Positions 55,833-64,000 of a stretch of 64,000 nucleotides of DNA are shown here, one piece after another. Positions within the stretch are counted from its first letter, which is position 1. The number at the start of each line of letters is the position of its first letter. The notes under the pieces are model-generated. The model was given only the letters and a program-made list of their open reading frames with translations, was not told the DNA's origin and made no database searches. The DNA is from Marivita geojedonensis. GTDB taxonomy: Bacteria > Pseudomonadota > Alphaproteobacteria > Rhodobacterales > Rhodobacteraceae. A program made the translations under genes and the position numbers. The DNA is taken from positions 1-64,000 of the forward strand of contig NZ_JFKC01000008.1 of NCBI RefSeq assembly GCF_002115805.1, written 5' to 3'.

Positions 55833-56816
55833 TCACTCTACTGCAAGAGCCAGATCGAGAAGCTTCTGACCTTCAGGCGAGCCTTCAAGGAACGCCTTGT
55901 AAGCTGTCTCTTGCGCAATCGCGCGCCACGCGTCGAACTCCTCGGCCGTCATCTCAGCGATTTCGACCCCATTTTTGGCAAAGGTCTCGCGGGCTGCGCC
56001 GTCTTCTTTCTTGGCTTCTTCAAGATAGAAGGCTTCTGCCTTGGCTGCCGCCGCCATCAGTGCATTCTGCTGCTCTTCGGAAAGGCCATCGAACGTAGAT
56101 TTATTCATCAGCATCGGCTGATACATGAACCAAAGGGCGTAGTCGCCGGCGGGTGTAAAGCACGCCACCTGTTCGTAAATCCGATAGCTGACAAAGGACG
56201 ACGAAGATGTGTTCGCTGCGTCCAGAACGCCAGTCTGCATCGCGTTGTAGATCTCGGCGGACGACATCGAGGCGATCGACGCGCCAGCACCCGCAAGCAT
56301 CTGCTCGAACGCTTTGCCCGCCGCGCGGGTCTGAAGGCCCTGAACATCCTCCGGTGCGGTGATGCACTTCTCTTTGCCCGCGAAACCGCCGGCCAGGTAC
56401 CCATGCACCAAGACCATTACATCGTCTTCGGCCATGATCTTTTCGATCTCTTCCATGAACGCGCTTTCGTTCAGTCGCGCGGCGTGATCATGGTTTTTTA
56501 CGAGTCCCGGCATCAGCGTCAGGTTGTAGGCGTTCCGCAAACCACCAGCATAGGACAGCGGAAACACGATCATGTCGACCTGACCGCGCGACAGCGGCTT
56601 ATACTGTTCACGCGCCTTGAAGAGAGACTGGCTCGGGAAAATCTTGATATCGAGGCCCACATCGGCAGCGGCCACTTCGTCGGCGACGATCTGGGCGACC
56701 TTGTGCCGGACGTCCCCCTCGGACCATTGGTGCGAGACACGCAGTTCCTGCTGTGCCTGAGCTCCGAATGCAAAAACGGACAGCGCCGCAGCAGCGGCGA
56801 TTGATGTAAACTTCAT
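55833..56816 (-). CDS. TRAP transporter substrate-binding protein (DctP type), probable malonate receptor
   Basis: This 327-residue periplasmic protein has a signal peptide (SIAAAAALSVFAFGAQAQQ). The mature part starts ELRVSHQWSEGDVRHKVAQ and contains the DctP hallmark GLKIRT-equivalent (VQGLQTRAAGKAFEQML) with the Arg that holds the ligand carboxylate, and YNAMQTGVLDAANTSSSSF. GGGAGG lies eight bases before the ATG. It is the first gene of the mat operon and faces the GntR regulator. Confidence 0.92.
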   Translation of the reverse strand: MKFTSIAAAAALSVFAFGAQAQQELRVSHQWSEGDVRHKVAQIVADEVAAADVGLDIKIFPSQSLFKAREQYKPLSRGQVDMIVFPLSYAGGLRNAYNLTLMPGLVKNHDHAARLNESAFMEEIEKIMAEDDVMVLVHGYLAGGFAGKEKCITAPEDVQGLQTRAAGKAFEQMLAGAGASIASMSSAEIYNAMQTGVLDAANTSSSSFVSYRIYEQVACFTPAGDYALWFMYQPMLMNKSTFDGLSEEQQNALMAAAAKAEAFYLEEAKKEDGAARETFAKNGVEIAEMTAEEFDAWRAIAQETAYKAFLEGSPEGQKLLDLALAVE

Positions 56817-56898
56817 TCTGTTTTCCTCCCTTTCATGGCGGTTTTCTCGCCATGCAATGGCAAGGAGTGTCGCAGGATAAAACGCACGGGTCAACCTT

Positions 56899-56908
56899 TT
56901 GTATACAA
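56899..56908. promoter_or_regulatory. GTATAC palindrome 1 (candidate MatR operator)
   Basis: TTGTATACAA is a perfect 10-bp palindrome in the divergent region, 31 bases before matR and 83 before the TRAP receptor gene. Its core is like the MatR operator described in rhizobia (a TTGTA/TACA-type site, from memory). Confidence 0.6.
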
Positions 56909-56939
56909 GAACTCTTTCATTGTTCTTTAAGGAATACCC

Positions 56940-57611
56940 ATGTATACAAAAAAGATGGAAAGAAAACGGTCGGATCTAATCGCTGACGCGCTTGAGTCGC
57001 TCATTCTCGACGGCACATTTGCCGATGGGGAACGGCTGGATGAGCAGCAGCTTGCACAGAGATTCGACGTATCCCGAACGCCGCTCCGAGAAGCTTTTCA
57101 ACGATTGACCCTTTCCGGGTTGGTCGAACAGATTCCTCGCCGGGGCGTCTTTGTGAGACAGCCTGGCCCCGTCGAACTCCTGCAGATGTTCGAAGTCATG
57201 GCTGAACTGGAAGCCGTCTGCGCGCGTCTGGCCGCAACACGGATATCGGATGCTGCGCTCGAGGAAATGCACGCGACCAACGATCGCTGCAAAGCAGCCG
57301 TCGAAGCGCGGGAGACCGATGTCTACTACCGTGAAAACAGGCGGTTTCACGCGATACTCTATCACGAGTCGGGCAATGCGTTTCTCGAACAGGAATGCCT
57401 ACGCCTGCACAAGCGTCTGCACCCGTTCCGACGTATGCAGTTACGCCTGCGCGGACGCCTGCGCCAGTCTATGAGCGAGCACGAAGCCATTCTGGCCGCT
57501 TTGGAAGACGGAGATGGAACAGCCGCGGCTGAAGCCGTTCGCAACCACGTCGCGGTTCAGGGCGAAAAGTTTCATCACCTCATCGCGTCACTCAAGTCAG
57601 CGGCTGAATAA
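56940..57611 (+). CDS. matR: GntR/FCD-family regulator of malonate genes (MatR-like)
   Basis: The protein has 223 residues: an N-terminal winged helix (GERLDEQQLAQRFDVSRTPLREAFQRLTLSGLVEQIPRRGVFV, in pieces, residues about 30-72) and a C-terminal FCD domain with metal-site residues (ENRRFHAILYHESGN, SEHEAILAALEDGD, NHV). It is divergent from the TRAP-mcd-matB operon, the same setting as rhizobial MatR. AAGGAA stands eight bases before the ATG. Its own start codon overlaps a GTATAC palindrome, suggesting autoregulation. Confidence 0.88.
   Translation: MYTKKMERKRSDLIADALESLILDGTFADGERLDEQQLAQRFDVSRTPLREAFQRLTLSGLVEQIPRRGVFVRQPGPVELLQMFEVMAELEAVCARLAATRISDAALEEMHATNDRCKAAVEARETDVYYRENRRFHAILYHESGNAFLEQECLRLHKRLHPFRRMQLRLRGRLRQSMSEHEAILAALEDGDGTAAAEAVRNHVAVQGEKFHHLIASLKSAAE
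56941..56948. promoter_or_regulatory. GTATAC palindrome 2, overlapping the matR start codon
   Basis: TGTATACA repeats the core of palindrome 1, with centres 41 bases apart (about four helical turns, so the same DNA face). It begins with the TG of the matR start codon. A bound regulator here would block its own gene. Confidence 0.5.
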
Positions 57612-57792
57612 TCAGGACTTCCACCGAGAGTTCTCTCTCCTACAGAGCATTGACGTGCATCAATGCAGCACAACGCGTTTTCGATGCAGTCTCGCGTCGT
57701 GAGGGGTGTGTTTACCGTTGGTTGCGTTTCGACGTCAGCGAAGGTCGTTGGCCCTGCGCCGGCCTTTCAAACTGTTTCGCGCCATCTTGAAA

Positions 57793-57808
57793 CACATTCA
57801 TTAATGTG
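57793..57808. promoter_or_regulatory. Inverted repeat upstream of the efflux operon
   Basis: CACATT and AATGTG flank CATT in a 16-base inverted repeat about 37 bases before the adaptor start, within the 233-base gap after matR. Its place near the expected promoter suits a repressor site, but no TetR or MarR gene is adjacent. Confidence 0.4.
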
Positions 57809-57844
57809 CATATGTTGTGGACCGCTCTTGATGGAGAACTGACC

Positions 57845-58825
57845 ATGCCCAAGCGCCTGCTTATCGGAACACTGCTCGCTTTGCTGCCAACGCTGGCCTG
57901 GGCGCAGGAAAACCTGACCGCTCGAACGGTAGATCTGACAGACTGGAAAGCAGTCTTTGGTCGGATCGAAGCCCGTGATCAGATCCCGGCCCGATCCCGC
58001 CTCGGAGGGACTCTGGTCGATGTCACCGTGGTCGAAGGCTCCAAAGTCGTTGCGGGTCAGGAGATCGGACGGGTTACCGACGAGAAACTGGCTTTGCAGC
58101 TGAATGCCGTGGATGCGACTCTGCAATCTCTGAAGTCACAGTTGGAAAACGCCGAAGCCGAACTTGCGCGCGGTGAGAATCTTCTGGAACGCGGGGTCAC
58201 TACAGCCCAAAGACTGGACTCATTGCGCACCGAGGTCGATGTGATCCGGGGGCGGATCGGAGCGACGGAAGCAGAACGTAACGTTCTGGAACAGCGTGAA
58301 GCAGAAGGCGCCGTTCTGGCACCGATCGAAGGAACGGTACTCACTGTGCCGGTAACCGCCGGATCGGTCGTAATGCCGGGTGAGGTCATCGCTGAAATCG
58401 GCGGTGGCGGATTCTTTCTTCGTCTTGCTGTACCAGAGCGGCACGCGATGTATCTCAATGAAGGAGACACAATCCGCATCGAAGGGCCCGAAGGCGAACA
58501 GGCTGGACGTCTGGCGAAGATTTACCCCCAGATCCAGAATGGGCGCGTCGTGGCCGATGTCGAGGTTCCAGGTCTTCAGACCGATTTCGTGGATGCCCGC
58601 GTTCTTGTGCGGCTCCCGGTGGCGACGTCCACCGCAATCGTCGTTCCCGCACGTGCCGTTACATCCCGAATGGGGCTGGATTTCGTAACCGTTGAAGGAT
58701 CAGACGGAACGCGCACGCCACGCACGGTTGTCGTCGGCTCCGAGCACAGTGTCGATGGCGAACGCCTGATTGAAATTCTGTCCGGCCTTCAGGGCAGTGA
58801 AAAACTGGTGGCGGGCCATGAGTGA
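57845..58825 (+). CDS. RND efflux periplasmic adaptor subunit
   Basis: This 326-residue membrane-fusion protein has a signal peptide (LLIGTLLALLPTLAWAQ), a split lipoyl/barrel-sandwich domain (GGTLVDVTVVEGSKVVAGQEIGRV; APIEGTVLTVPVTAGSVVMPGEVIAEI), a helical hairpin (about residues 85-150) and a beta-barrel part. GGAG lies eight bases before the ATG. It links the inner-membrane pump encoded next to an outer-membrane channel encoded elsewhere. No lipobox Cys is seen. Confidence 0.9.
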   Translation: MPKRLLIGTLLALLPTLAWAQENLTARTVDLTDWKAVFGRIEARDQIPARSRLGGTLVDVTVVEGSKVVAGQEIGRVTDEKLALQLNAVDATLQSLKSQLENAEAELARGENLLERGVTTAQRLDSLRTEVDVIRGRIGATEAERNVLEQREAEGAVLAPIEGTVLTVPVTAGSVVMPGEVIAEIGGGGFFLRLAVPERHAMYLNEGDTIRIEGPEGEQAGRLAKIYPQIQNGRVVADVEVPGLQTDFVDARVLVRLPVATSTAIVVPARAVTSRMGLDFVTVEGSDGTRTPRTVVVGSEHSVDGERLIEILSGLQGSEKLVAGHE

Positions 58826-61800
58826 CAATCCGTCCAACACACCGCTGGGAATTGCCGGTGGCCTGACCAAGGCGTTCATTCATTCTGCACTGACGCCACT
58901 GATGATCCTTGCCGCATTGGCCGTTGGTCTTGTGGCGCTTGTCAGCCTGCCCCGCGAAGAGGAACCGCAAATCTCGGTCCCACTCGTAGACATCCACATT
59001 CAAGCACCGGGCCTCAAGTCCGAGGACGCCGTCAAACTGGTGACCGAACCGATGGAGACCATCGTTCAGGGCATCAACGGTGTCGAACACGTTTATTCGC
59101 AAACCTCTGATGATCAGGCGATGGTCACTGCACGTTTCATCGTCGGGACATCTGCGGATTCCGCAATTCTGAGAGTGCATGAAAAGGTGCGCGCCAACCT
59201 TGATCGCATTCCGGTCGGCATCGATCAGCCTCTCATCGTCGGGCGTGGCATTGATGATGTTGCGATCGTTGCGCTTACGCTCTCGCCAAAATCGCCGGAC
59301 AGCAATCTGACCGCAAACGATCTGACCCGCGTTGCCCGCGAACTCCAGGTCGAACTCGCAAAGATCAGCAATGTTGGGTTGACCTACCTCGTCGGTGACG
59401 CCCCTGAAGCAATCCGTATCGCGCCGGCCCCCGAGCGCCTCGCGCTGTACGGCGTCACGCTCCAACAGCTTGCGGGAAAGGTCGAAGGCGCAAACCGATC
59501 CTTCTCGACGGGCCTGGTGCGCGACGGTGGCGAACAGATCGCACTCGTCGCGGGGGAAACGCTGAAAGCTCCAGCAGATGTGGCAAACCTTCTTCTGACC
59601 ACCCGCGACAACCGTCCGGTCTATGTCCGCGACGTGGCCGATGTGAGTTTTGTCCCGAACACATCGGACCGGATCGTGGCAAATGTCACCCGTGGCGAGA
59701 ACGGAGAGATCGTTCGCACGCCAGCGGTCACATTGGCCATCGCCAAACGCGCCGGTGCAAACGCCGTGGTTGTGGCCGAGGAAATCCTGCACCGCACGCA
59801 TCTCCTGGAAGGTGACCTCATCCCAGAGACGATCCATGTGGATGTCACCCGCGACTATGGTGAGACGGCCGACGAAAAAGCCAACGAGCTTCTGTTCCAC
59901 CTCGGCCTTGCCACGGTGTCAATCGTTGCGCTGGTGCTGTTCTCGATTGGCTGGCGCGAGGCCATAGTGGTTGCTGTGGTCATCCCGGTGACGATCCTGC
60001 TCACGCTCTTTGCCGCTTGGATCATGGGGTACACCCTGAACCGTGTGTCACTGTTTGCGCTGATCTTTTCGATCGGCATCCTTGTCGATGACGCAATCGT
60101 TGTGATCGAAAACATAGCTCGCCATTGGGCGATGCCGGATGGGGCCAGCCGCACGCAGAAAGCCATCCGCGCCGTGGCCGAGGTCGGAAATCCGACCATC
60201 GTTGCGACGCTCACCGTGGTCGCGGCTTTGCTGCCGATGCTCTTCGTCTCCGGCCTGATGGGCCCGTACATGAGTCCGATCCCCGCCAACGCTTCGGCAG
60301 CCATGATCTTTTCCTTCTTCGTTGCGGTGATCATCACACCATGGCTGATGATGAAAGTCGCGGGTCGTGCTCCCGCGCACGCGCACGATCATGCTGGAGA
60401 AGCGCATCACGGCGGCGCTCTGGGGCGCATTTATACTGCAGTTGCACGCCCACTGCTGCGCACGAAGAGCGGCAGTCTGTTGTTCCTCTTGGCGGCGGCC
60501 GCACTGTCCTTCGGGTCACTTGGCGCGCTTTATACAAAGGATGTGACGGTCAAGCTTCTGCCATTCGACAACAAGTCGGAACTGTCCGTTGTCATCGATC
60601 TGCCGGAAGGGTCATCGGTTGAAGCAACAGACGCCGTAGCCCAAGAGATCGCCCGAATAGCGCTTGAGATGCCAGAGGTTCTGTCCGTTCAGACCCATGC
60701 GGGAGACGCAGCGCCGTTCAACTTCAACGGATTGGTGCGTCACTACTATCTGCGTGCCCGACCGGAAATGGGCGATGTTCAGATCAATCTTGACCACAAA
60801 GCCCATCGGGATCGCACGAGTCACGAGATCGCTCTTGAGCTGCGCGAAATGATTGCGAACATCGATGTGCCGGCAGGCACCAGCCTCAAGACGGTCGAAC
60901 CACCGCCCGGACCACCGGTCATCGCCACGCTCTTGGCCGAGGTGTACGGGCCCGATGGTGAAACCCGGCGCGAGGCCGCAGCAAAGATCCGCGAGGCTTT
61001 CGAAAGCGTACCCTTCATCGTCGATGTCGATGACAGCTTCGGCGTCCAGCCGCGCCGTCTCAGGGCGACGATCTCCACAGACCAGTTGGAATTCTTCGGT
61101 GTGCAGGAACAAGACGTCTTCACGACGCTGGGAATACTCAACGCCGGAACAACTGTCGGATATTCTCACAGAGGCGAGGGACGCTACCCGATCCCGATCA
61201 CGGTGGAACGTGATAGGTCGGACAGGGTGGTGGACGAGCGGTTTCTCTCAACACCAATACCCGCAAACGTGCTACCTGGAGCGCGCGGTGTGGTGGAGCT
61301 GGGCGACGTCATTCAAGTCCGCGAAGAATACGCGTCATTTCCGATCTTCCGCCACAATGGGCGCGAAGCTGAAATGGTCATGGCCGAACTGGCGGGCGAC
61401 TTCGAAGCACCTCTCTACGGCATGCTGGCCGTTGCAGACGCACTGGATGCGATGGAATGGGAGGACGGCACCAAGCCCGAAATCCGCTTGAACGGACAGC
61501 CCGAAGACGAAAGTGCTGTCACTCTGCTCTGGGATGGGGAATGGGAAGTCACCTGGATCACGTTCAGGGATATGGGGGCGGCCTTCGCGATTGCCCTTCT
61601 GGCGATCTACATTCTGGTGGTCGGCCAGTTCGGCTCATTCAAACTGCCGCTTGTGATCCTGACACCGATCCCACTCACGTTCCTAGGGATCATTGCAGGT
61701 CACTGGCTTTTCAATGCGCCGTTCTCGGCACCGTCGATGATCGGGTTCATTGCCCTTGCCGGGATCATCGTGCGGAACTCGATCCTCTTGGTCGATTTCA

Positions 61801-62030
61801 TCCGCCATGCTGATCCGGACAAGGACAAGACCGAAACCCTTATCGAGGCTGGAGCCATTCGGTTCAAACCCATTCTGCTGACCGCCGTTGCGGCGATGAT
61901 CGGGGCGGCTGTGATCCTGACCGATCCGATCTTTCAGGGTCTCGCCCTGTCACTTCTGTTCGGTTTGCTGAGCTCTACACTTCTGACGGTTCTGGTAATC
62001 CCGGCCATCTACCGGGTCTTCCGAACCTGA
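58818..62030 (+). CDS. RND efflux pump inner-membrane permease
   Basis: This 1,070-residue pump has 12 membrane segments and two large periplasmic loops. The proton-relay aspartates are visible in segment 4 (GILVDDAIVVIEN). The N-terminal LPREEEPQISVPLVDIHIQAPGL is typical of a proteobacterial RND branch distinct from AcrB (which has YPTIAPP there). The cytoplasmic His-rich loop (APAHAHDHAGEAHHGG, about residue 535) is unusual. The ATG overlaps the adaptor stop by eight bases. The substrate is unknown. Confidence 0.9.
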   Translation: MSDNPSNTPLGIAGGLTKAFIHSALTPLMILAALAVGLVALVSLPREEEPQISVPLVDIHIQAPGLKSEDAVKLVTEPMETIVQGINGVEHVYSQTSDDQAMVTARFIVGTSADSAILRVHEKVRANLDRIPVGIDQPLIVGRGIDDVAIVALTLSPKSPDSNLTANDLTRVARELQVELAKISNVGLTYLVGDAPEAIRIAPAPERLALYGVTLQQLAGKVEGANRSFSTGLVRDGGEQIALVAGETLKAPADVANLLLTTRDNRPVYVRDVADVSFVPNTSDRIVANVTRGENGEIVRTPAVTLAIAKRAGANAVVVAEEILHRTHLLEGDLIPETIHVDVTRDYGETADEKANELLFHLGLATVSIVALVLFSIGWREAIVVAVVIPVTILLTLFAAWIMGYTLNRVSLFALIFSIGILVDDAIVVIENIARHWAMPDGASRTQKAIRAVAEVGNPTIVATLTVVAALLPMLFVSGLMGPYMSPIPANASAAMIFSFFVAVIITPWLMMKVAGRAPAHAHDHAGEAHHGGALGRIYTAVARPLLRTKSGSLLFLLAAAALSFGSLGALYTKDVTVKLLPFDNKSELSVVIDLPEGSSVEATDAVAQEIARIALEMPEVLSVQTHAGDAAPFNFNGLVRHYYLRARPEMGDVQINLDHKAHRDRTSHEIALELREMIANIDVPAGTSLKTVEPPPGPPVIATLLAEVYGPDGETRREAAAKIREAFESVPFIVDVDDSFGVQPRRLRATISTDQLEFFGVQEQDVFTTLGILNAGTTVGYSHRGEGRYPIPITVERDRSDRVVDERFLSTPIPANVLPGARGVVELGDVIQVREEYASFPIFRHNGREAEMVMAELAGDFEAPLYGMLAVADALDAMEWEDGTKPEIRLNGQPEDESAVTLLWDGEWEVTWITFRDMGAAFAIALLAIYILVVGQFGSFKLPLVILTPIPLTFLGIIAGHWLFNAPFSAPSMIGFIALAGIIVRNSILLVDFIRHADPDKDKTETLIEAGAIRFKPILLTAVAAMIGAAVILTDPIFQGLALSLLFGLLSSTLLTVLVIPAIYRVFRT

Positions 62031-62041
62031 CGGCACCGGTT

Positions 62042-62071
62042 CGCGCGGCGGGGTTGGATACCTGCCGCGCG
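62042..62071. terminator. Hairpin between convergent efflux and OYE genes
   Basis: CGCGCGGC pairs with GCCGCGCG, extended by a G-U and two G-C pairs, around an 8-nt loop. It fills the 42-base gap between two convergent genes. There is no T-run on either side, so it is a likely bidirectional transcript end but not a textbook one. Confidence 0.55.
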
Positions 62072-62072
62072 A

Positions 62073-63215
62073 TCACGGTTGATAGAAATCCGAGGTCTTT
62101 TCCCGACCGGCCAACCACCATCCCGACTGCTCCGGCCAGGTACGGAAATCAGTATCAGCCCCAAGATCACGTGCCGCATGAAGCGCCCACATCGGATTGA
62201 AAAGCGCCTCACGCGCAATCGCAATCAGATCCGCGCTTCCCGCTTCCAAGATCGACTCTGCCTGAACCGGATGCGTGATCAATCCAACTGCCATAGTCTT
62301 AATGTCGGCTTCGCTGCGCACCCGTGCGGCGTAAGGAACCTGAAAGCCGGGTTGCCGTTTCTGTCCCTTTCCCGCCGTTGCCGCGCCTGCAATACCACTG
62401 GACGAGCAATCAACGACGTCGACCCCCAATACCTTCAGAGATCGTGCCAAGACCACAGTGTCGTCCAAGGTCCAGCCCCCCTCCATGCCATCGACGGCGG
62501 AGGTTCGGAAAAAGACCGGCAGGTCGTCAGGCCAGACAGAACGTACCGCTTCGGTGATCTCGAGCGCCAGGCGCATCCGTCCCTGGAGGTCACCACCATA
62601 TTCGTCCGTACGCCTGTTCGAAATCGGAGACAGGAAACTGTGAACCAGATATCCGTGCGCGCCATGAACTTCGGCGATCTTGTATCCGGCTTCCAGCGCG
62701 CGGCGAGCCGCCGAGACATAGTCTTCGATCAGCTGCTGGATTTCCGGAACGGTCAGCTCATGTGGCACTGGCCAACCGTCTGACACGGGAACCGCCGATG
62801 CTCCGACCGGCGTCCACGGCATATCCCCGCGCGCAAAGTCATCTTCGTTCAGTGGCCCGTTGCCGTACCAAGGTCGCTGCATCCCGGCCTTTCGACCCGC
62901 ATGCCCCAATTGCACGGCAGGAATGGCGCCATTGCGGGATACGAACTGAGCCACCCTTGCGTGGCCCGGAATCTGGCTATCCGACCAAAGGCCCGGGCAC
63001 CCATGTGTAATACGCCCGCATTTCTGAACTGCCGTTGCCTCGGCAAAGACAATTCCTGCACCACCGATGGCAAAACGCCCGAGATGAACGAGATGCCAAT
63101 CATCCATATGCCCTTCATGAGCAGAGTATTGGCACATAGGCGAAATCACGACGCGATTGCGGGTCTCGATCCCGCGCAGCTGCAAAGGTGTGAACAAGCG
63201 GGGTGCATCGGTCAT
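62073..63215 (-). CDS. NADH:flavin oxidoreductase (Old Yellow Enzyme family)
   Basis: This 380-residue FMN barrel protein has RNRVVISPMCQYSAHEGHMDDWHLVHLGRFAIGG at the start (in pieces), the active-site EVHGAHGYLVHSFLSPISNRRTDEYGG stretch with the His pair, and GLITHPVQAESIL near the end. CQYS after SPM is the YqjM-type OYE mark. It reduces activated C=C bonds or similar electrophiles with NAD(P)H. AAGGA stands ten bases before the ATG at 63215. Confidence 0.9.
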   Translation of the reverse strand: MTDAPRLFTPLQLRGIETRNRVVISPMCQYSAHEGHMDDWHLVHLGRFAIGGAGIVFAEATAVQKCGRITHGCPGLWSDSQIPGHARVAQFVSRNGAIPAVQLGHAGRKAGMQRPWYGNGPLNEDDFARGDMPWTPVGASAVPVSDGWPVPHELTVPEIQQLIEDYVSAARRALEAGYKIAEVHGAHGYLVHSFLSPISNRRTDEYGGDLQGRMRLALEITEAVRSVWPDDLPVFFRTSAVDGMEGGWTLDDTVVLARSLKVLGVDVVDCSSSGIAGAATAGKGQKRQPGFQVPYAARVRSEADIKTMAVGLITHPVQAESILEAGSADLIAIAREALFNPMWALHAARDLGADTDFRTWPEQSGWWLAGREKTSDFYQP

Positions 63216-63541
63216 GTCAGTAATTTCCTTATTCACTGCGTTTCAGAGTGGCGTCGTCCGACATGCCAATCAGATTTGGCGTTGTCTATACCGTATCGAC
63301 CGAACAAGAACTCAAGGCGCGGAACTCGGTCCCATGAACCACCTGACAGAGCTTCTCCGCGCAGTCATACGTCTGGACAATGGAATTCATGGCCGCATAC
63401 TGTGGTATACATTTTGTGAAGGCTGTGAAGTCCCCGAACATCGGATAGAATGCAGGGGCGCAATTCCACAAACGTGAAGGTTTCCAAAGAAGGCCTTGAC
63501 GCTTACGCGGGGACATTCCCGGATTGGCCAAGGATTAAAGT
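63216..63541. other. Divergent intergenic stretch, no supported gene
   Basis: These 326 bases should hold the promoters of the OYE gene (minus) and the TauE/SafE gene (plus). A plus-strand ATG at 63334 opens 47 codons (to 63477), beginning MNHLTELLRAVIRLDNG, with three cysteines near its end; it lacks a ribosome site and any family resemblance. I do not call it a gene. Confidence 0.45.
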
Positions 63542-64000
63542 ATGCAAGAGCTTCTTCCGGATGGTCTGTCGCTCGTAGCGTTCTGGACCATTTTATTCGG
63601 AAGCTTCATCGGCTCCTTCATCACCGCCGCCTTCGGGATCGGAGGAGGAGCGCTTCTTTTGGCAATCATGGCAAGCGTGATGCCGCCCGCCGCGCTGATC
63701 CCGGTTCACGGCGTTGTTCAACTCGGATCGAATATCGGTCGCCTGGGCATGCTGCTTCGCTCCGTATTCTGGCCGGCCCTCCCCTGGTTCACGGTCGGAT
63801 CTATTCTTGGCGCTGCTTTGGGTGGTGTGGTTGTCGTCGAACTGCCACCGCAATGGGTCCAAATCGGGATCGGGTTATTTGTCATCTACACGATCCTCGC
63901 CCGAGCTCCGAGATGGTTCAGTCAGTGGCCTGCAGTGACCGGGTTCATCTCAAGCTTTCTGACCATGTTCTTCGGCGCAACAGGGCTGTTCGTCGCGAGC
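63542..64000 (+). CDS. TauE/SafE-family permease (partial, runs off the right edge)
   Basis: The first 153 codons are present and the frame is open to the window end. Four or five hydrophobic segments and the TauE/SafE start pattern (GSFIGSFITAAFGIGGGALLLAIMA, then a second half beginning at FISSFLTMFFGATGLFVAS) are visible. The family exports or imports small anions such as sulfite, sulfoacetate or formate-like ions. AAGGA lies seven bases before the ATG. Confidence 0.85.
   Translation, partial: MQELLPDGLSLVAFWTILFGSFIGSFITAAFGIGGGALLLAIMASVMPPAALIPVHGVVQLGSNIGRLGMLLRSVFWPALPWFTVGSILGAALGGVVVVELPPQWVQIGIGLFVIYTILARAPRWFSQWPAVTGFISSFLTMFFGATGLFVAS

Noticed and set aside
63334-63477. 47-codon plus-strand frame with three cysteines before the TauE/SafE gene
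   Set aside because: No ribosome site and no family resemblance; left as intergenic.

Overview
The window reads as a chromosomal segment of a marine-type alphaproteobacterium, most likely Rhodobacteraceae (Roseobacter group). This rests on high GC, densely packed ATGA-coupled operons, form I CO dehydrogenase, several solute-binding-protein transporters (TRAP, tripartite tricarboxylate, Urt-type and SsuA-type ABC) and a malonate locus. It is an inference from gene content, not a phylogenetic result. I see no rRNA, tRNA, CRISPR array, insertion sequence or prophage.

Layout. (1) 1-1,220: the end of an HExxH protein cut by the window edge and a small secreted protein. (2) 1,224-9,874, minus strand: carbon monoxide dehydrogenase cluster coxC-M-S-L-D-E-F-G. 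CoxMSL is the Mo/FAD/2Fe-2S enzyme, CoxDEF probably mature its active site, CoxG is an SRPBCC-fold accessory, and CoxC is a membrane MHYT-LytTR regulator. Three 9-bp repeats at 21-bp spacing lie before coxM and fit a LytTR binding site. (3) 10,279-11,097: a DUF2189-like membrane protein. (4) 11,389-17,889, minus: urea/short-chain amide ABC transporter (urtABCDE) with formamidase fmdA and zinc-ribbon fmdB. A plus-strand pair (18,066-22,326) diverges from it: a sensor kinase whose N-terminus looks like an NCS1 permease, and a LuxR-type response regulator. A perfect 8+8 bp palindrome lies in the shared promoter region.

(5) 22,496-27,660, minus: a coupled operon for an acetyl-CoA-synthetase-like ligase, a fused E1 alpha/beta 2-oxoacid dehydrogenase, a lipoyl E2 and an acyl carrier protein, with no E3. 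(6) 27,868-38,384, minus: a candidate catabolic locus with an MDR reductase, a two-subunit molybdenum hydroxylase, an OsmC protein, an LVIVD-repeat protein, a TctABC transporter, a 4,5-dihydroxyphthalate-decarboxylase-like protein and an FAH-family hydrolase. A divergent GntR/FadR regulator (38,525) and an SsuA-type ABC importer with two different permeases (39,288-42,629, closed by a terminator) follow. The substrate is not evident.

(7) 42,765-50,955: an endonuclease/exonuclease/phosphatase-family protein, an acetylpolyamine-amidohydrolase-like HDAC protein coupled to an FAD amino-acid oxidase, an outer-membrane beta-barrel protein, a small membrane protein, a YbaY-META envelope protein and a membrane alpha/beta hydrolase. 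(8) 51,097-57,611: malonate utilisation. A TRAP transporter imports, MatB activates to malonyl-CoA, malonyl-CoA decarboxylase yields acetyl-CoA, and a divergent GntR (MatR-like) regulator sits next to two GTATAC palindromes. (9) 57,845-62,030: an RND efflux adaptor and pump. (10) 62,073-64,000: an Old Yellow Enzyme family oxidoreductase and the start of a TauE/SafE permease cut by the right edge.

Starts were chosen from visible Shine-Dalgarno sequences and ATGA/GTGA overlaps, and often differ from the longest open frame.
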